From contig JAWQRO010000379.1 in assembly GCA_033557835.1 (NCBI GenBank), positions 1-40,749 on the forward strand: a stretch of DNA of 40,749 bases, read 5' to 3'. Under the pieces are notes generated by a model. The model ran no database searches, was not told where the DNA came from, and saw only the letters and a program-made list of their open reading frames with translations. The stretch is from Helochares maculicollis. Its lineage: Eukaryota > Arthropoda > Insecta > Coleoptera > Hydrophilidae. The translations under genes and the position numbers were made by a program. Within the stretch, counting starts at the first letter, position 1; each line of letters begins with the position of its first letter. Positions 22,205 to 31,739 of the stretch are shown here, piece after piece.

Positions 22205-23065
22205 CAGTTATATTAGATTGACAGTGTAGTCCTGACATCTGGAAACATTATAGCTGCGTCTTCGGCAGAGCCAATTCAAGAGCGTCTCGCAGGTAAGAGC
22301 TCCAACTTTAACGTAAAAGCGGATCGAAATAGCTAATTCGCCTTTTAGTATAAAAAGCTAGCTTGACGCTCTTAATTGACGGCGAAGCTCGAATTGGCTG
22401 TGCCAAAAGCGCAGCGACGAGGTCTTGCAATATAAAATATAAATTTCACATTGTTGAATAATTATATTATTTTATTCAATTGTAATTATGCCTCTCCATT
22501 AAAAAAAATTAAAAAATCCACTTTTATTTTTGATATGTAAATTAGGCAATGTAGAAAACTTCCGCAATTTCTTTTAATATTTTATATGGTTATGGAATAT
22601 TTTCAAAGAGAAATCTTTTTTTAGAAAAAGACATAAGTTGACTCTTTTAATTTAGTTAGAAGCATTTTGCCAATCTAATACCATTGTTGTGTCAACATCA
22701 AGTTGAAGCTCGAAATGGGCTGTACAGAAGGTAGATATCTACGAGGTTTTGCAACGCAAAAAAGCATATTTCACATTGTTCATTTATTTGAGACAGAAAT
22801 TCCAATAGGCCAAGTTTAAAACACTGTACAACCCATGGGGAATTTATAAGTATTTTGCCAATCTAATGTCATTGTTGTCGCAAGAGCAATTCAAACGGAA
22901 TTGCAGATTTAGTGACGATTATTAAAATTTTAAACCAAACATAATTTATGAGACGAGCGAAGCAAGACACTGCTTGTTCGCCTTTCGATATAAAAAGCTG
23001 TTGACGCGTTTAATTCAAATCGGTTGTGCTGAGACACAGCAACGACATTTTGCCATTCAAAACAC
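22205..23065. repeat. Fold-back-type repeat cluster
   Basis: A block resembling GCTCGAATTGGCTGTGCC followed by a CGCAGCGACGAGGTCTTGC-like tail occurs at least four times, once inverted (about 22244-22283) and three times direct (about 22385-22432, 22703-22755, 23015-23060). A second block, GCCTTT-(A/G)TATAAAAAGCT, occurs at about 22341 and 22980. A third, CCAATCTAAT--CATTGTTGT, occurs at about 22673 and 22861 and is inverted near 22210. The arrangement suggests nested or tandem copies of a small element with inverted ends. Confidence 0.5.
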
Positions 23066-23110
23066 TTACTTGAATTTGATGAATGATTTCATTGTTTTAT
23101 GTGTATGTAT

Positions 23111-23129
23111 TGTGTGTGTGTGTGTGTGT
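23111..23129. repeat. (TG)n microsatellite
   Basis: Nine TG units in a row sit within a short ORF that has no other support. Confidence 0.9.
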
Positions 23130-23639
23130 ATGCAGGAGTGTTACGTGAACATATTTCAAATTTATGTTGTTCTTTTTACTTGTGTTAATAATTGAAGTTG
23201 CCCCTTCAAATAATTGTATTTGATGTATTATACAGAACAAATTATAATATTACGAAGACAAAATGATTGTAATTTTAGGTTTCGATTAGCATTTTAACCT
23301 ATGAACGACTCACGTTGTACATGAATATGAGAATTTTGAGTGAAGATTTTAAAACAATCTGGTAAAGAAAATATTTTTATCGCACATATTTTTGGTTTCT
23401 AAAGCGATCGAAAATTCCATCTGACAGCGACGTACTCAACTAGAATTTGATTCACATGCAGACGTTACGTTATACATTTTACTCAGGTCTCTACAGCGTA
23501 GAAATGCTCGAAACAAGTATTCGAAAATTTAAAGTCGATAAACCGCCAGCATTAATACTGAGATTTCTGGATGGAGTAAATAGCACAGAGTCGTACGGGA
23601 GAATGAATATTTCATAATCTTACCCCCTGAAAGAACGCA

Positions 23640-24019
23640 GAATCACCCTCAGTCAGGCACACGCAAGTTTAACAACATGGCGAGGCGTGGTTTCCGCTTT
23701 GCGCCGGAAGGGTGCCCCTCTTCGTCATTGGTTGGTTCGTTGCCCGCCTCCAGACTGTTGGCAAATATTGGTCGACAAATAGTCCGTGTTTATAACATGT
23801 TTAGATGCCCAGACGGCTCTTAACTATACAGTTTAGCTTATTCAGTACCGAGTGTTATTAGTTGATATGTTTTAATCAACAATATCCCTACTTACCTAGC
23901 GAGAACTAGGCATGTCCACAAACTGATAAAATATTTTAGATTAGCCAGTTTGTGTGAATGTGTTGATAATTTTCAGTGAAATCGAGTGATAGTGATATTT
24001 CTTGAAAACGAATAAAACG
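23640..24019 (+). promoter_or_regulatory. Candidate promoter and 5' leader of foxQ2
   Basis: A G+C-richer segment (about 23670-23760) contains an inverted CCAAT box (ATTGG near 23728). A TATAA-like sequence lies at about 23790, and two arthropod initiator-like sequences follow, CAGTTT at 23829 and TCAGT at 23842-23846. The leader downstream holds three very short upstream ORFs: 23867-23875, 23912-23926 and 23958-23966. An in-frame TGA at 23993 closes the frame upstream of the foxQ2 ATG. TTTTCAG ending at 23976 could be a splice acceptor for an upstream noncoding exon, but its pyrimidine tract is poor. The transcription start is not established. Confidence 0.35.
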
Positions 24020-24904
24020 ATGTGTAGCAACGAAAGTCCAACCAATCCTCCACCGAGGTTGCCGATGCCTTTTGCCTTGGAGCCAAACGGACCCAGAGCC
24101 TTGCTGCCCATCGACCAGTATCGCCTTCAACTCTACCAATATGCCGTGGCGGAACGTCTGAGGTATCCACTTTTGAATCCGTTTCCGACGCCTCTGCCTT
24201 GCTACCCTTTGTTCCCGAGAGCCCTCCAGCCGGAAGAACCTAAGCCTCAGCACAGCTACATCGGCCTCATAGCCATGGCGATTTTGAGTGCCCCCGAAGG
24301 TAAACTGGTCCTTTCCGACATCTACCAGCACATTCTAGACCATTATCCGTATTTCCGAACGAGGGGCCCCGGCTGGAGAAACTCTATCCGCCACAATCTA
24401 TCGCTGAACGATTGCTTCATAAAAGCCGGTAGAAGTGCGAACGGCAAGGGTCATTATTGGGCTATACATCCGGCAAATATAGAAGATTTTAGGAAAGGTG
24501 ATTTTAGAAGGCGGAAAGCCCAGAGGAAGGTCAGAAAGCACATGGGGCTGGCCGTGGATGAAGACGGCGCCGATTCCCCGAGCCCTCCTCCCCTGTCTGT
24601 TAGCCCCAATTCAGTAGTCCCGGGACCCTCTACGGCTGTTTTTCCAATGCCGTCCAGAGGTCCGTCTCGAAAGCGGCAGTTCGACGTGGCTTCCCTCTTA
24701 GCCCCCGATTCCGGTGAAGACACCGCGGAAGAAGACATCGACGTTGTTTCTAGCGACCAACAAGAGCAGACAAACCCCAGGCCATGGCCCATTTTTCCCA
24801 TAGTAAACTACTACCAGGCTCTGCTTCAGGCTCGCCCGTCGCAAGGCAGCGAACCCACGAACACCGACGTCCCGGAGTCGGTCCTTAAATCTGAATTGAA
24901 CTGA
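24020..24904 (+). CDS. foxQ2: FoxQ2-class forkhead transcription factor
   Basis: The protein has 294 residues and is encoded in one open exon. I chose the ATG at 24020: it is the first in-frame Met after the TGA at 23993 and has A at -3. Residues 1-73 are Pro/Leu/Tyr-rich with no known domain. Residues 74-172 form the forkhead winged-helix DNA-binding domain (SYIGLIAMAIL, LSDIYQHILDHYPYF, recognition helix WRNSIRHNLSLNDCF at 119-133, wing GKGHYWAIHP). The following NIEDFRKGDFRRRKAQRKVR is characteristic of the FoxQ2 class. Near the C-terminus, residues 221-230 (FDVASLLAPD) resemble an Engrailed-homology-1 motif, which in Fox proteins recruits Groucho co-repressors; an acidic stretch follows. 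FoxQ2 proteins act in the nucleus in patterning the anterior (head/apical) region of many animals. The coding DNA is much richer in G+C than its flanks, and there is no break or missing DNA-contact residue. A 5' noncoding exon cannot be excluded. Confidence 0.95.
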   Translation: MCSNESPTNPPPRLPMPFALEPNGPRALLPIDQYRLQLYQYAVAERLRYPLLNPFPTPLPCYPLFPRALQPEEPKPQHSYIGLIAMAILSAPEGKLVLSDIYQHILDHYPYFRTRGPGWRNSIRHNLSLNDCFIKAGRSANGKGHYWAIHPANIEDFRKGDFRRRKAQRKVRKHMGLAVDEDGADSPSPPPLSVSPNSVVPGPSTAVFPMPSRGPSRKRQFDVASLLAPDSGEDTAEEDIDVVSSDQQEQTNPRPWPIFPIVNYYQALLQARPSQGSEPTNTDVPESVLKSELN

Positions 24905-24918
24905 ACCGAAGAAAATGA

Positions 24919-24924
24919 AATAAA
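24919..24924 (+). terminator. AATAAA close to foxQ2 stop
   Basis: An AATAAA hexamer sits 15 nt after the stop codon. This would give an unusually short 3' UTR, so it may not be used. Distal candidates exist at about 26389 and at 27016. Confidence 0.25.
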
Positions 24925-25349
24925 TTATAGTGGGACGGTGTATATAGAGTGTAAAAAATATTTAGTGTACTCTCCCCCCGAGTTACGTTCCTTTAAGTGG
25001 GTTTAAGCGCAAATTAGCCGATGGGTTCCGTCGCAAAGTGCACCGTAGGTAACTAAAATTTCTGAATGGTGCTCTTTTCGAATGCGGGAAGTCGAAGACT
25101 CCCCGGATTTTCCCCGGAATCCGGCGAGCCTTCGCCGCTTCCCTTTTTAGAAACAACAATCAAAAATCACATTGCCTATTCACCTACTCTTGCCTACTCT
25201 TTATTAGCAAAAATTTGTAAAATTTTTACTGGGCTACAAATTTTTCATGCATTTTTTGTTGCTTCGTTTTCATACCGGGTTGTAGACCAAATGTAGTTGC
25301 TTTATTTAAAACTTCTGTTGTTTTAGCAAACACGGTCTTATAGCAGTTT

Positions 25350-25850
25350 ATTTTTTGAAGAAAACACTAGAAAAGCTGGTATGTTGTAAGACAGCTCTTA
25401 CTTTATCAAAATAGGAGTTATGTTAAGAAAACTTGTACCTCCAAGAAAACACTAACTTTTTTAATGGTTATATATATCTTCAAGAGTTTATTGCAAGAAA
25501 GATGCTATTTTTTACGAGAATTCTTACTTTTTCAAGGCAATTCTTATTATTTAAAGGAAACTCCTGTCAATTTGTTGTGTAAAGAGTTACATTAAAAAAA
25601 ATTTTGTTCTTGAAGAAAACTATTATTTCATTAAAATATTATGTTTCTTAAAGAAAAGTCTTACTTCTTGAAGAAACGTTTTGTTTAGTTGAAGAAAAAG
25701 TGTGCGTTGCCTAGAGAAAACTTGTTTCATAAAGGCAGTTCTTATTTCAGAAAAAGTCTTGTTTAACTATATACTCTTGTTTTACTAACTTTTGTTCAAT
25801 GAAAAAAAGCGTTTCTTGAAAAAATTTTTTCGTCACAAAAACATATACCA
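25350..25850. repeat. Eroded short-period repeat, GAAGAAAA/TTCTTACTT units
   Basis: The motif (T)TCTTGAAGAAAAC, or decayed forms of it such as TTAAGAAAACTTG, CCAAGAAAACACT, TTAAAGAAAAGTC and TAGAGAAAACTTG, recurs at roughly 25-40-bp intervals. It is often coupled with CTCTTACTT or CTTATT. The best-preserved cores, near 25606 and 25662, contain TTCTTGAAGAA. The tract lies about 450 bp downstream of the foxQ2 stop, possibly within its 3' UTR. Confidence 0.5.
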
Positions 25851-26759
25851 ACAAAACATTTCTTCATCCTGTATCGTAGTGGCACTGAACTGTTGTTGAA
25901 ATAAATTTATTTTCAACTAAAATTTACTTCTTGACCAAAATAGCGATGCATTTTTGCTGCTAATAAATTATAAGAAAACTTCCAACTTGTATCCAACCAA
26001 ATTTTTGCACAAAACTCTTATTTAGCATTGAAATGATTTTTCAACAAGATTTAGAAAAAAAATTGCATTTTTTTCTGTAGTGGTGTTGTAGTCGTGCAAA
26101 ACTGGGAATTATATGAAAAAATATTTCAGAGATAATCTTTATTTACGTCAAAGTCAACAACTAATCGATTTTCAGCTGGTTCAATTGAATTTAAAAACAA
26201 CGACGGAAGGTGATTTTCATTTGAAGATATTCTTTCCGCTTCCTTATAAGCTTATCATTGATTTCTTCAAAAATTATTACGTTTTTTATCGAAAACTACT
26301 CTCCTATGTAAGCAATGTACTCCTTTTGTTATGTGCTATAAAATTTGTCGTTGTACTTCCATACATAAATATGTGTTTTTAATCGAAATAAATCTATTTA
26401 ATGCGTAAAAACATGCGGTAAAGACCTTATTTCTGCATAAAATCTTTTTTCTGTGTAAAATTTACTTGGAACACAGAAAAATGAGCTTTTACGTCTGACA
26501 TACACGCGTCTGTGCTTCCGTTTGCCGTCGGACATGGCGCCCTAGATTAAGCTAAATAAATCAAAGCGTTTTTCATTCCTCAATTGTTATCGTGAACAAG
26601 TTGCCATCTTATATAGGATAAATTTGCCTAATGAATAATTATTTAATTAATTAGTCGCGAGATTCCTGTTGCGGACTCTTTAAACCCAACGATCAATTTG
26701 TAAATGATTAAAAAAGGCTGTTTTTAATTCTCAATTTCTTTTTTACTTAATGGCGTTTC
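25851..26759. other. 3' flank of foxQ2, nothing recognised
   Basis: The stretch is A+T-rich. An 89-codon ORF (26113-26382) shows no recognised motif and is not called a gene. An AATAAA occurs at about 26387. Confidence 0.45.
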
Positions 26760-26945
26760 ATTTTTGTTATATCTATTTTACTCCTATTTAATTGTTTATT
26801 TAACAGTTTTTATTGAACGATGTTTCATTTTACTGAGTATTATTACTATTTAACTGTTATCTAGTTAACTATGGTTTATTTAACCGCGGTTTATTTAATT
26901 GTCTTATTTAATTGACGTTAATTTAACTTATTTTATTTAATAGTG
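26760..26945. repeat. Eroded repeat with TTTATTTAAYYG units
   Basis: The core (T)ATTTAA followed by CAG, CTG, CCG, TTG or TAG recurs about eight times at roughly 12-30-bp intervals, for example near 26786, 26797, 26846, 26876, 26891 and 26906. It is best preserved around 26875-26925. Confidence 0.5.
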
Positions 26946-27011
26946 CTCGTTCCGTTTCTGTACAAACCACCTTTATAACAAGCGAACAAAAATGTGTTAC
27001 ATACTCCAATT

Positions 27012-27061
27012 TGTAAATAAAATGTATGCATGTAAAATTGTATATCTATTATATGTAAATA
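27012..27061 (+). terminator. Candidate distal polyadenylation signal with Pumilio-like sites
   Basis: AATAAA at 27016-27021 overlaps the first of two TGTAAATA octamers (27012-27019 and 27054-27061), which match the Pumilio binding consensus TGTANATA. A T/GT-rich stretch follows at about 27090. If foxQ2 transcription extends here, the 3' UTR would be about 2.1 kb. This is an inference, since no transcript evidence is available. Confidence 0.25.
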
Positions 27062-28480
27062 TATAAACTGATTCTAAAAAATAGAGGTTATTTTGTTTTA
27101 TTCACTTCCTTGCGCCCTTGAGTTTGAGTTGGCTTTGGTTTTCGTAACAATTTTTTATGATGACGTTTTCGATCTATCTATCGATGTATGATAGGATATT
27201 TTTAAAATTAAATAAACTTTTTCATATGAAAAATAAATTCGAATGCAAATATTATCAAAATATTAAATGACATTTCCAAATTAAAGAAGTTTTCAAATTT
27301 CTCTAGAGATACGTGCCCAAATTTTAGTTTGTTCGTAGGATTTGTTATTCCTAAGCATTCTGTCGTCTCGACAAATTAAATAAAGGGATTAAAGTCTTAA
27401 ACGCCTCTTCTAAACGGTTTGTTGAAGAATTGTCACGTTTGGGGCCGTCTTAGCCTAACCTACTGGAAATAATCAAAAATTGATGCGGGTGCAAAATTCT
27501 AATATTGCTATTATTATATGAGGAAACTATGCACTCCTGTCATGGTTATAACCAGAATATGAAAATTAAGCTGATGATTAGCACCAAAACTTTAAGATTA
27601 GTTTCTTTTTTCAAATTGTTTATTAATGAATATCAGTGAACTATGAATAAAACGTTGAAACGAAACAAAAATCCATCGTCTCGTTCGAAAAGTTGTTAGC
27701 AAATAGTAATAAAAACAACCTAATTATCGAAATATGAACTAAGCGTAAGATTTTAAGCCTATTGAAAATATATTTTATAATCTCCATTGGCTAGGTCTAA
27801 AATTTTAAGCACTAATTCTAACAAATGTTGAATTTTGAGGAACATAAATAAACAAAAATGAAAACAAATTCCCCTAAAACCCATTGACGAAACATAATAA
27901 AGCAAGATGTAAACACAAATGATAAGCGCTGAACGTGTAGTAAGCGAATGTCATATCCCTGGTTCCTACTCAACTCTAATTTGATCAAAGAATGCCCATT
28001 GAAGTTGCAACGCACAATGAACGCATACTTAAGCCCTAAGAGGCGTAAATATTGCGGTATTTTGTCCTATAGTGCTCGTAATCTACTTGACATGAGCATT
28101 TTTGAGAGTCCCAGTGGGGGGTTTGCCTCAACATATGGTAACTTAAAGAGATTAAAAGATTATCTTCTCTGTAAGAAATTTATGATTGTTGAAAGGTGTT
28201 TCGACATGAAATCGACTGTTGGAGTCTTATTAAAAAAAAACAACTGATTTGCACTACAAACTTTAAGCGGAAACATCACTTTCGGTGGTATGATTAAATG
28301 CACTCATATTCATATGCTTGCATTTTTATGGTTTACAAAGTGTGAGTAATTGCTGTTGATTTTTTCATAACATTTTTTCATCCCTTAAAAATACATGTTT
28401 AATATTGTTTCCTTTAGTTCCTTTTCTTCGCTCTGACCACTTAAGACCGCGATGCATATGTTTTTTTTTCTTGCCAGCAG
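27062..28480. other. Intergenic, nothing recognised
   Basis: The stretch is A+T-rich. A 99-codon ORF (27948-28247) and its antisense partner show no domain I know. Confidence 0.45.
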
Positions 28481-28499
28481 CACTCTCACCCACACTGCT

Positions 28500-28730
28500 T
28501 TTCTCTTATCTTCCGTAATTATTCTGCCAGTTTTTTTCTGGCTTATTCTCTAGTTTAAAACCAAAAATGCATCTCCATTTTCTATTATTTTTCCCATTCA
28601 ATATTCATTTTTTTAGATCTACGACAATTTCTTGATGGCATTCTTGTTTGATCTTTCTGTTATGATGAAAGTTAAAAATGATTTTTTGCTAATCTGATAT
28701 TTTGTCGTTTAGTGGCAATCACATCAGAAT
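28500..28730. repeat. Degenerate direct repeat D, copy 1
   Basis: ATTCTGCCAG, GGCTTATTCTCT, TTTAGATC, GATCTTTCTGTTATGATGA and GCTAATCTGATATTTTGT recur in similar order at 29850-30010. Lying next to a - strand non-LTR remnant, they may be tail regions of related insertions. Confidence 0.35.
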
Positions 28731-29849
28731 CAATTTGATTTAATTAGCGAACCAATTGTTTGTGGACCACATAAATTAAGTACTTATCAATTTTATTAGA
28801 GCAGCTAACAAACTACATTTTACCAAAATTAAAGGGCAAATGTATTACTTGCTCTTGCTGATGTGTAAAGTGAGGCACTTAATTTATTGCTAATTTTTCC
28901 TTGAACACTTGGATAGTTGTATGCGAGAAATAAGCATCGCCGTTTGCAATAAGTATTGATATAGTGTGATGTTCTCATGTGTCTTATTTTAAAAATCATC
29001 TCATATGATAAGAATATTTTATTATCTACCAACAAAATGACAGGTAGGGAATATAAGTATAAAGAGAGATTATTTCATCTTTAGATATGATTCAAAACGT
29101 TAAATTTTGAACCGTAATTTCTTCTGACAAAATCCATTTCAGTTCTTCTTTTAAGAATTAATAAATACGAAATAAAGAGTAGGTAATATCCTATTTAACA
29201 TATGCACTGTGGGTTTTGTAATGTATGGTTCATATTCTAAGTTTATCTATTTAAATATTTTCATATGCATGATGTTCTAATTATCTCCTTTTTAGAAGTA
29301 TTTCAGTTTTCTTTGACTTTGAATCTAGATAAATTGCTTCCTGTTAAATGTTTAGTCTTGGTTAAATTATAAGTTTGTATTATTTACATTTAGAATCTGA
29401 ATTTTTTTGAAGCGGCTACAATTGGACGATATTGTTTTAAGAAATGTTTGCATTTGCCTATTTTTTTAAAACGGGTGAATTTTAGAATACCTTGAACGAA
29501 ATCATGTTAAGAATAAATTGACCATAAGTCACCAATGATGATTTTTAAATTGCGCTTCCATTATTTTGCCAATAAATAAACACTTAATTAAACACATTTT
29601 AATTTACACCCACAAAAAGTTTTATAATTTTACAAAACTGAGAAACGACTTAGAAAACAAACTTTTAATTTAAAACAAAGAAATAAAATTTTACTAATGA
29701 TATGTAAACACAAAATAAATGTGAATATATTTTTAAGGTATGACTAGGTTAAAAGTACTTCGTTTTGTGTAAAGGAATATTACTAAACAGAAATATATGC
29801 CACATACCATATATCTTAAAATATATTTTCCGAATCCTTCCATTGGTTC

Positions 29850-30010
29850 TTTAGTCTTTCTGCCAGCTCTTTTTGATTTATTCTCTGCCTTAAGACCTGC
29901 TAGATTCTATTATTTGTTCCTATTCTTTATGCAAATTGTTTAGATCCCCTCAGGATCTTTCTATTGTGATAAAAATAATAAATATGTTTTGTTAATCTAT
30001 TATTTTATGA
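29850..30010. repeat. Degenerate direct repeat D, copy 2
   Basis: The blocks CTTTCTGCCAGCTC, GATTTATTCTCTGCC, TTTAGATCCCC, GATCTTTCTATTGTGATAA and TTAATCTATTATTTTAT match copy 1 at 28500-28730. Confidence 0.35.
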
Positions 30011-30329
30011 ACTATAAATGTGTCCAGCTGTAATCTTTTTTGCTCTCCTCTTTTGATATGTTGTTTGTATTAAATTTTTCACAAGTATTCAGTCGCATAA
30101 TGAGATGACGGTTGTGTAATATATAATGATTTATATTGCTAAGCGGCTTCCATTTTTCATATTCTAGACTGTTTCTCGGTGGTAATATATTCCCAGTATT
30201 TTTAGTTGGTTTGCCATTTCCTAATTTTAATATTTGCAGACACTTTTTTCTCTTTAGGTTGTTATTAACAGATGTACTTTTAGCTTAGTTCTTAGTTGAG
30301 AGTAATGCATTTATTATCAATTTGGACTT

Positions 30330-31730
30330 CTTTTAAACTTTTGGGAAGAGATTCTGGTAGGCTTTCTTAAAGTCCACGAATACAGCTATAGATTTCTTGT
30401 TATTTTTTTTGTATATGCTGTGTCCGAGCATAGAAATTTTAAATTTGTTATTATTTTGCTACTATTCTTAAGTTAAAGGTACACAGCTGAATTGACATTA
30501 TCCTGAAGAGTATTTTTTGGGTCAAATTGTAGTAGCGTTGAAACACAATAGAGGCCACTATTTTGTGAGTTGTAGTTTTGTTTATTGTGCATCGCTTCCT
30601 TAGATCCTATCTCTTTCCTTTCCCTGTAGTAAAATCAGTCCAGCAGAAAAAATAACCAGAAATAGTAAGTTACCATCTTTTTACTAGTTTTTCCTTGCTA
30701 ATTAAGGGCAAATACGTGCCGAGGCTGTAAGGATCTCCACATATTTATGAAGTATATTAAGGGTGCTTTTAAGGTTTAATTTTTGTTGTAGATAATATCT
30801 TCTGTGATTAACCTCAACTTGGTATTATGGCAGCTTTATCTAGTATTCTGTCTTTATTGAGGATTTTGTAATAGTGAAATTTTTCTGTACTTCATAAGGT
30901 CTGTTTTGACTCCCACTTTGTGTCATGGATGGTGTATTGCATATTTCATATTCATCGAGGATCTGTTCATAATTTAAAATTTCTGCAATCAGGGTTTCTA
31001 ATTTTGCTATAGGTTTAGGGAAATCAATTTATAGTATTTCTACAATAATATTTTCTTCGCCATTGTCTTTGTTGTTCTTTAAGGCTATAATTATATCTTT
31101 TAGTTCGTTGGCATCTGGTGTTGGAGAACTTACTGTACATTTTCCTGTGTAATTTTCCAATATATTTTTCCAATACTTAGCTAGAATTTGATTTTTGTTA
31201 CATTGAATTGCCATTTTTCTTAATTGTGTTTAAAAAATGCTCTATAGGATTGATAGTGCTTAAGTTTATTTTTAAATGTCTAGTAAAAATTAATTTCTCT
31301 TTGTTGGAGTTGTTTCCAAATAATCTTTATTTTCTAAATACTTTTAAAATCTGTGTTTCGGATAATCTAACGTTGTAAAAGACTTATTCTGTTTCTTTAG
31401 TAGTCCATTTTTACAGTTGATAGTCCTGTTTTTCAACGATACTTCAACATTTTTATTGCAATAGGTTTGTTTTTTACGTACAATTTCCTAAAGTGTTTAA
31501 TGCCTTTGGATTTATTTGACTGTGCTTAGTTAATTGCTTCTCTTAAATTCGTCCAATAATTCTTCTGTATTTTTGTTCACCTACATTATTTGTATGTTAT
31601 AGTACATTTTTGGTTTGATTTTATTTTGGTTCGGGAATTAGGGAAGCTTTGAAATTTAATGTTAGATAATGATCAGAGTAAAAATATGTCTTTCTAACTT
31701 TAGATGTAGATTTCTGCACTTAAATAACCT
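30330..31730 (-). pseudogene. Non-LTR retrotransposon remnant (endonuclease end and reverse transcriptase)
   Basis: On the - strand from right to left, a YSDHYLTLNF-like sequence near 31640-31690 resembles the SDH motif that ends the AP-type endonuclease. The 31029-31214 frame reads YWKNILENYTG and ELKDIIIALKNNKDNGEENI, matching the block just before the reverse transcriptase (EI--ALK--KN-KA-GED-I). Further left come EEYEICNTPSMTQSG-like codons and, near 30360-30400, IAVFVDFKKAY, the first catalytic Asp block of the polymerase. Many frames are broken and the later FADD region was not seen, so the element is dead. It is distinct from the 13.6-14.6 kb remnant in sequence. Confidence 0.65.
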
Positions 31731-31739
31731 TTACTTGCC

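Noticed and set aside
22288..22297. Strong-looking CAG/GTAAGA splice donor
   Set aside because: It lies in a repeat cluster with no exon or partner acceptor demonstrated, so it was kept only as a side remark in a finding.
24454..24801. 115-codon - strand ORF inside foxQ2
   Set aside because: It is a shadow of the G+C-rich forkhead coding sequence. The same applies to the - strand frames at 23936-24331.
26113..26382. 89-codon ORF downstream of foxQ2
   Set aside because: Residues are typical of translated A+T-rich DNA (Lys, Leu, Phe, Ile, Tyr) with no motif and no gene-like codon use.
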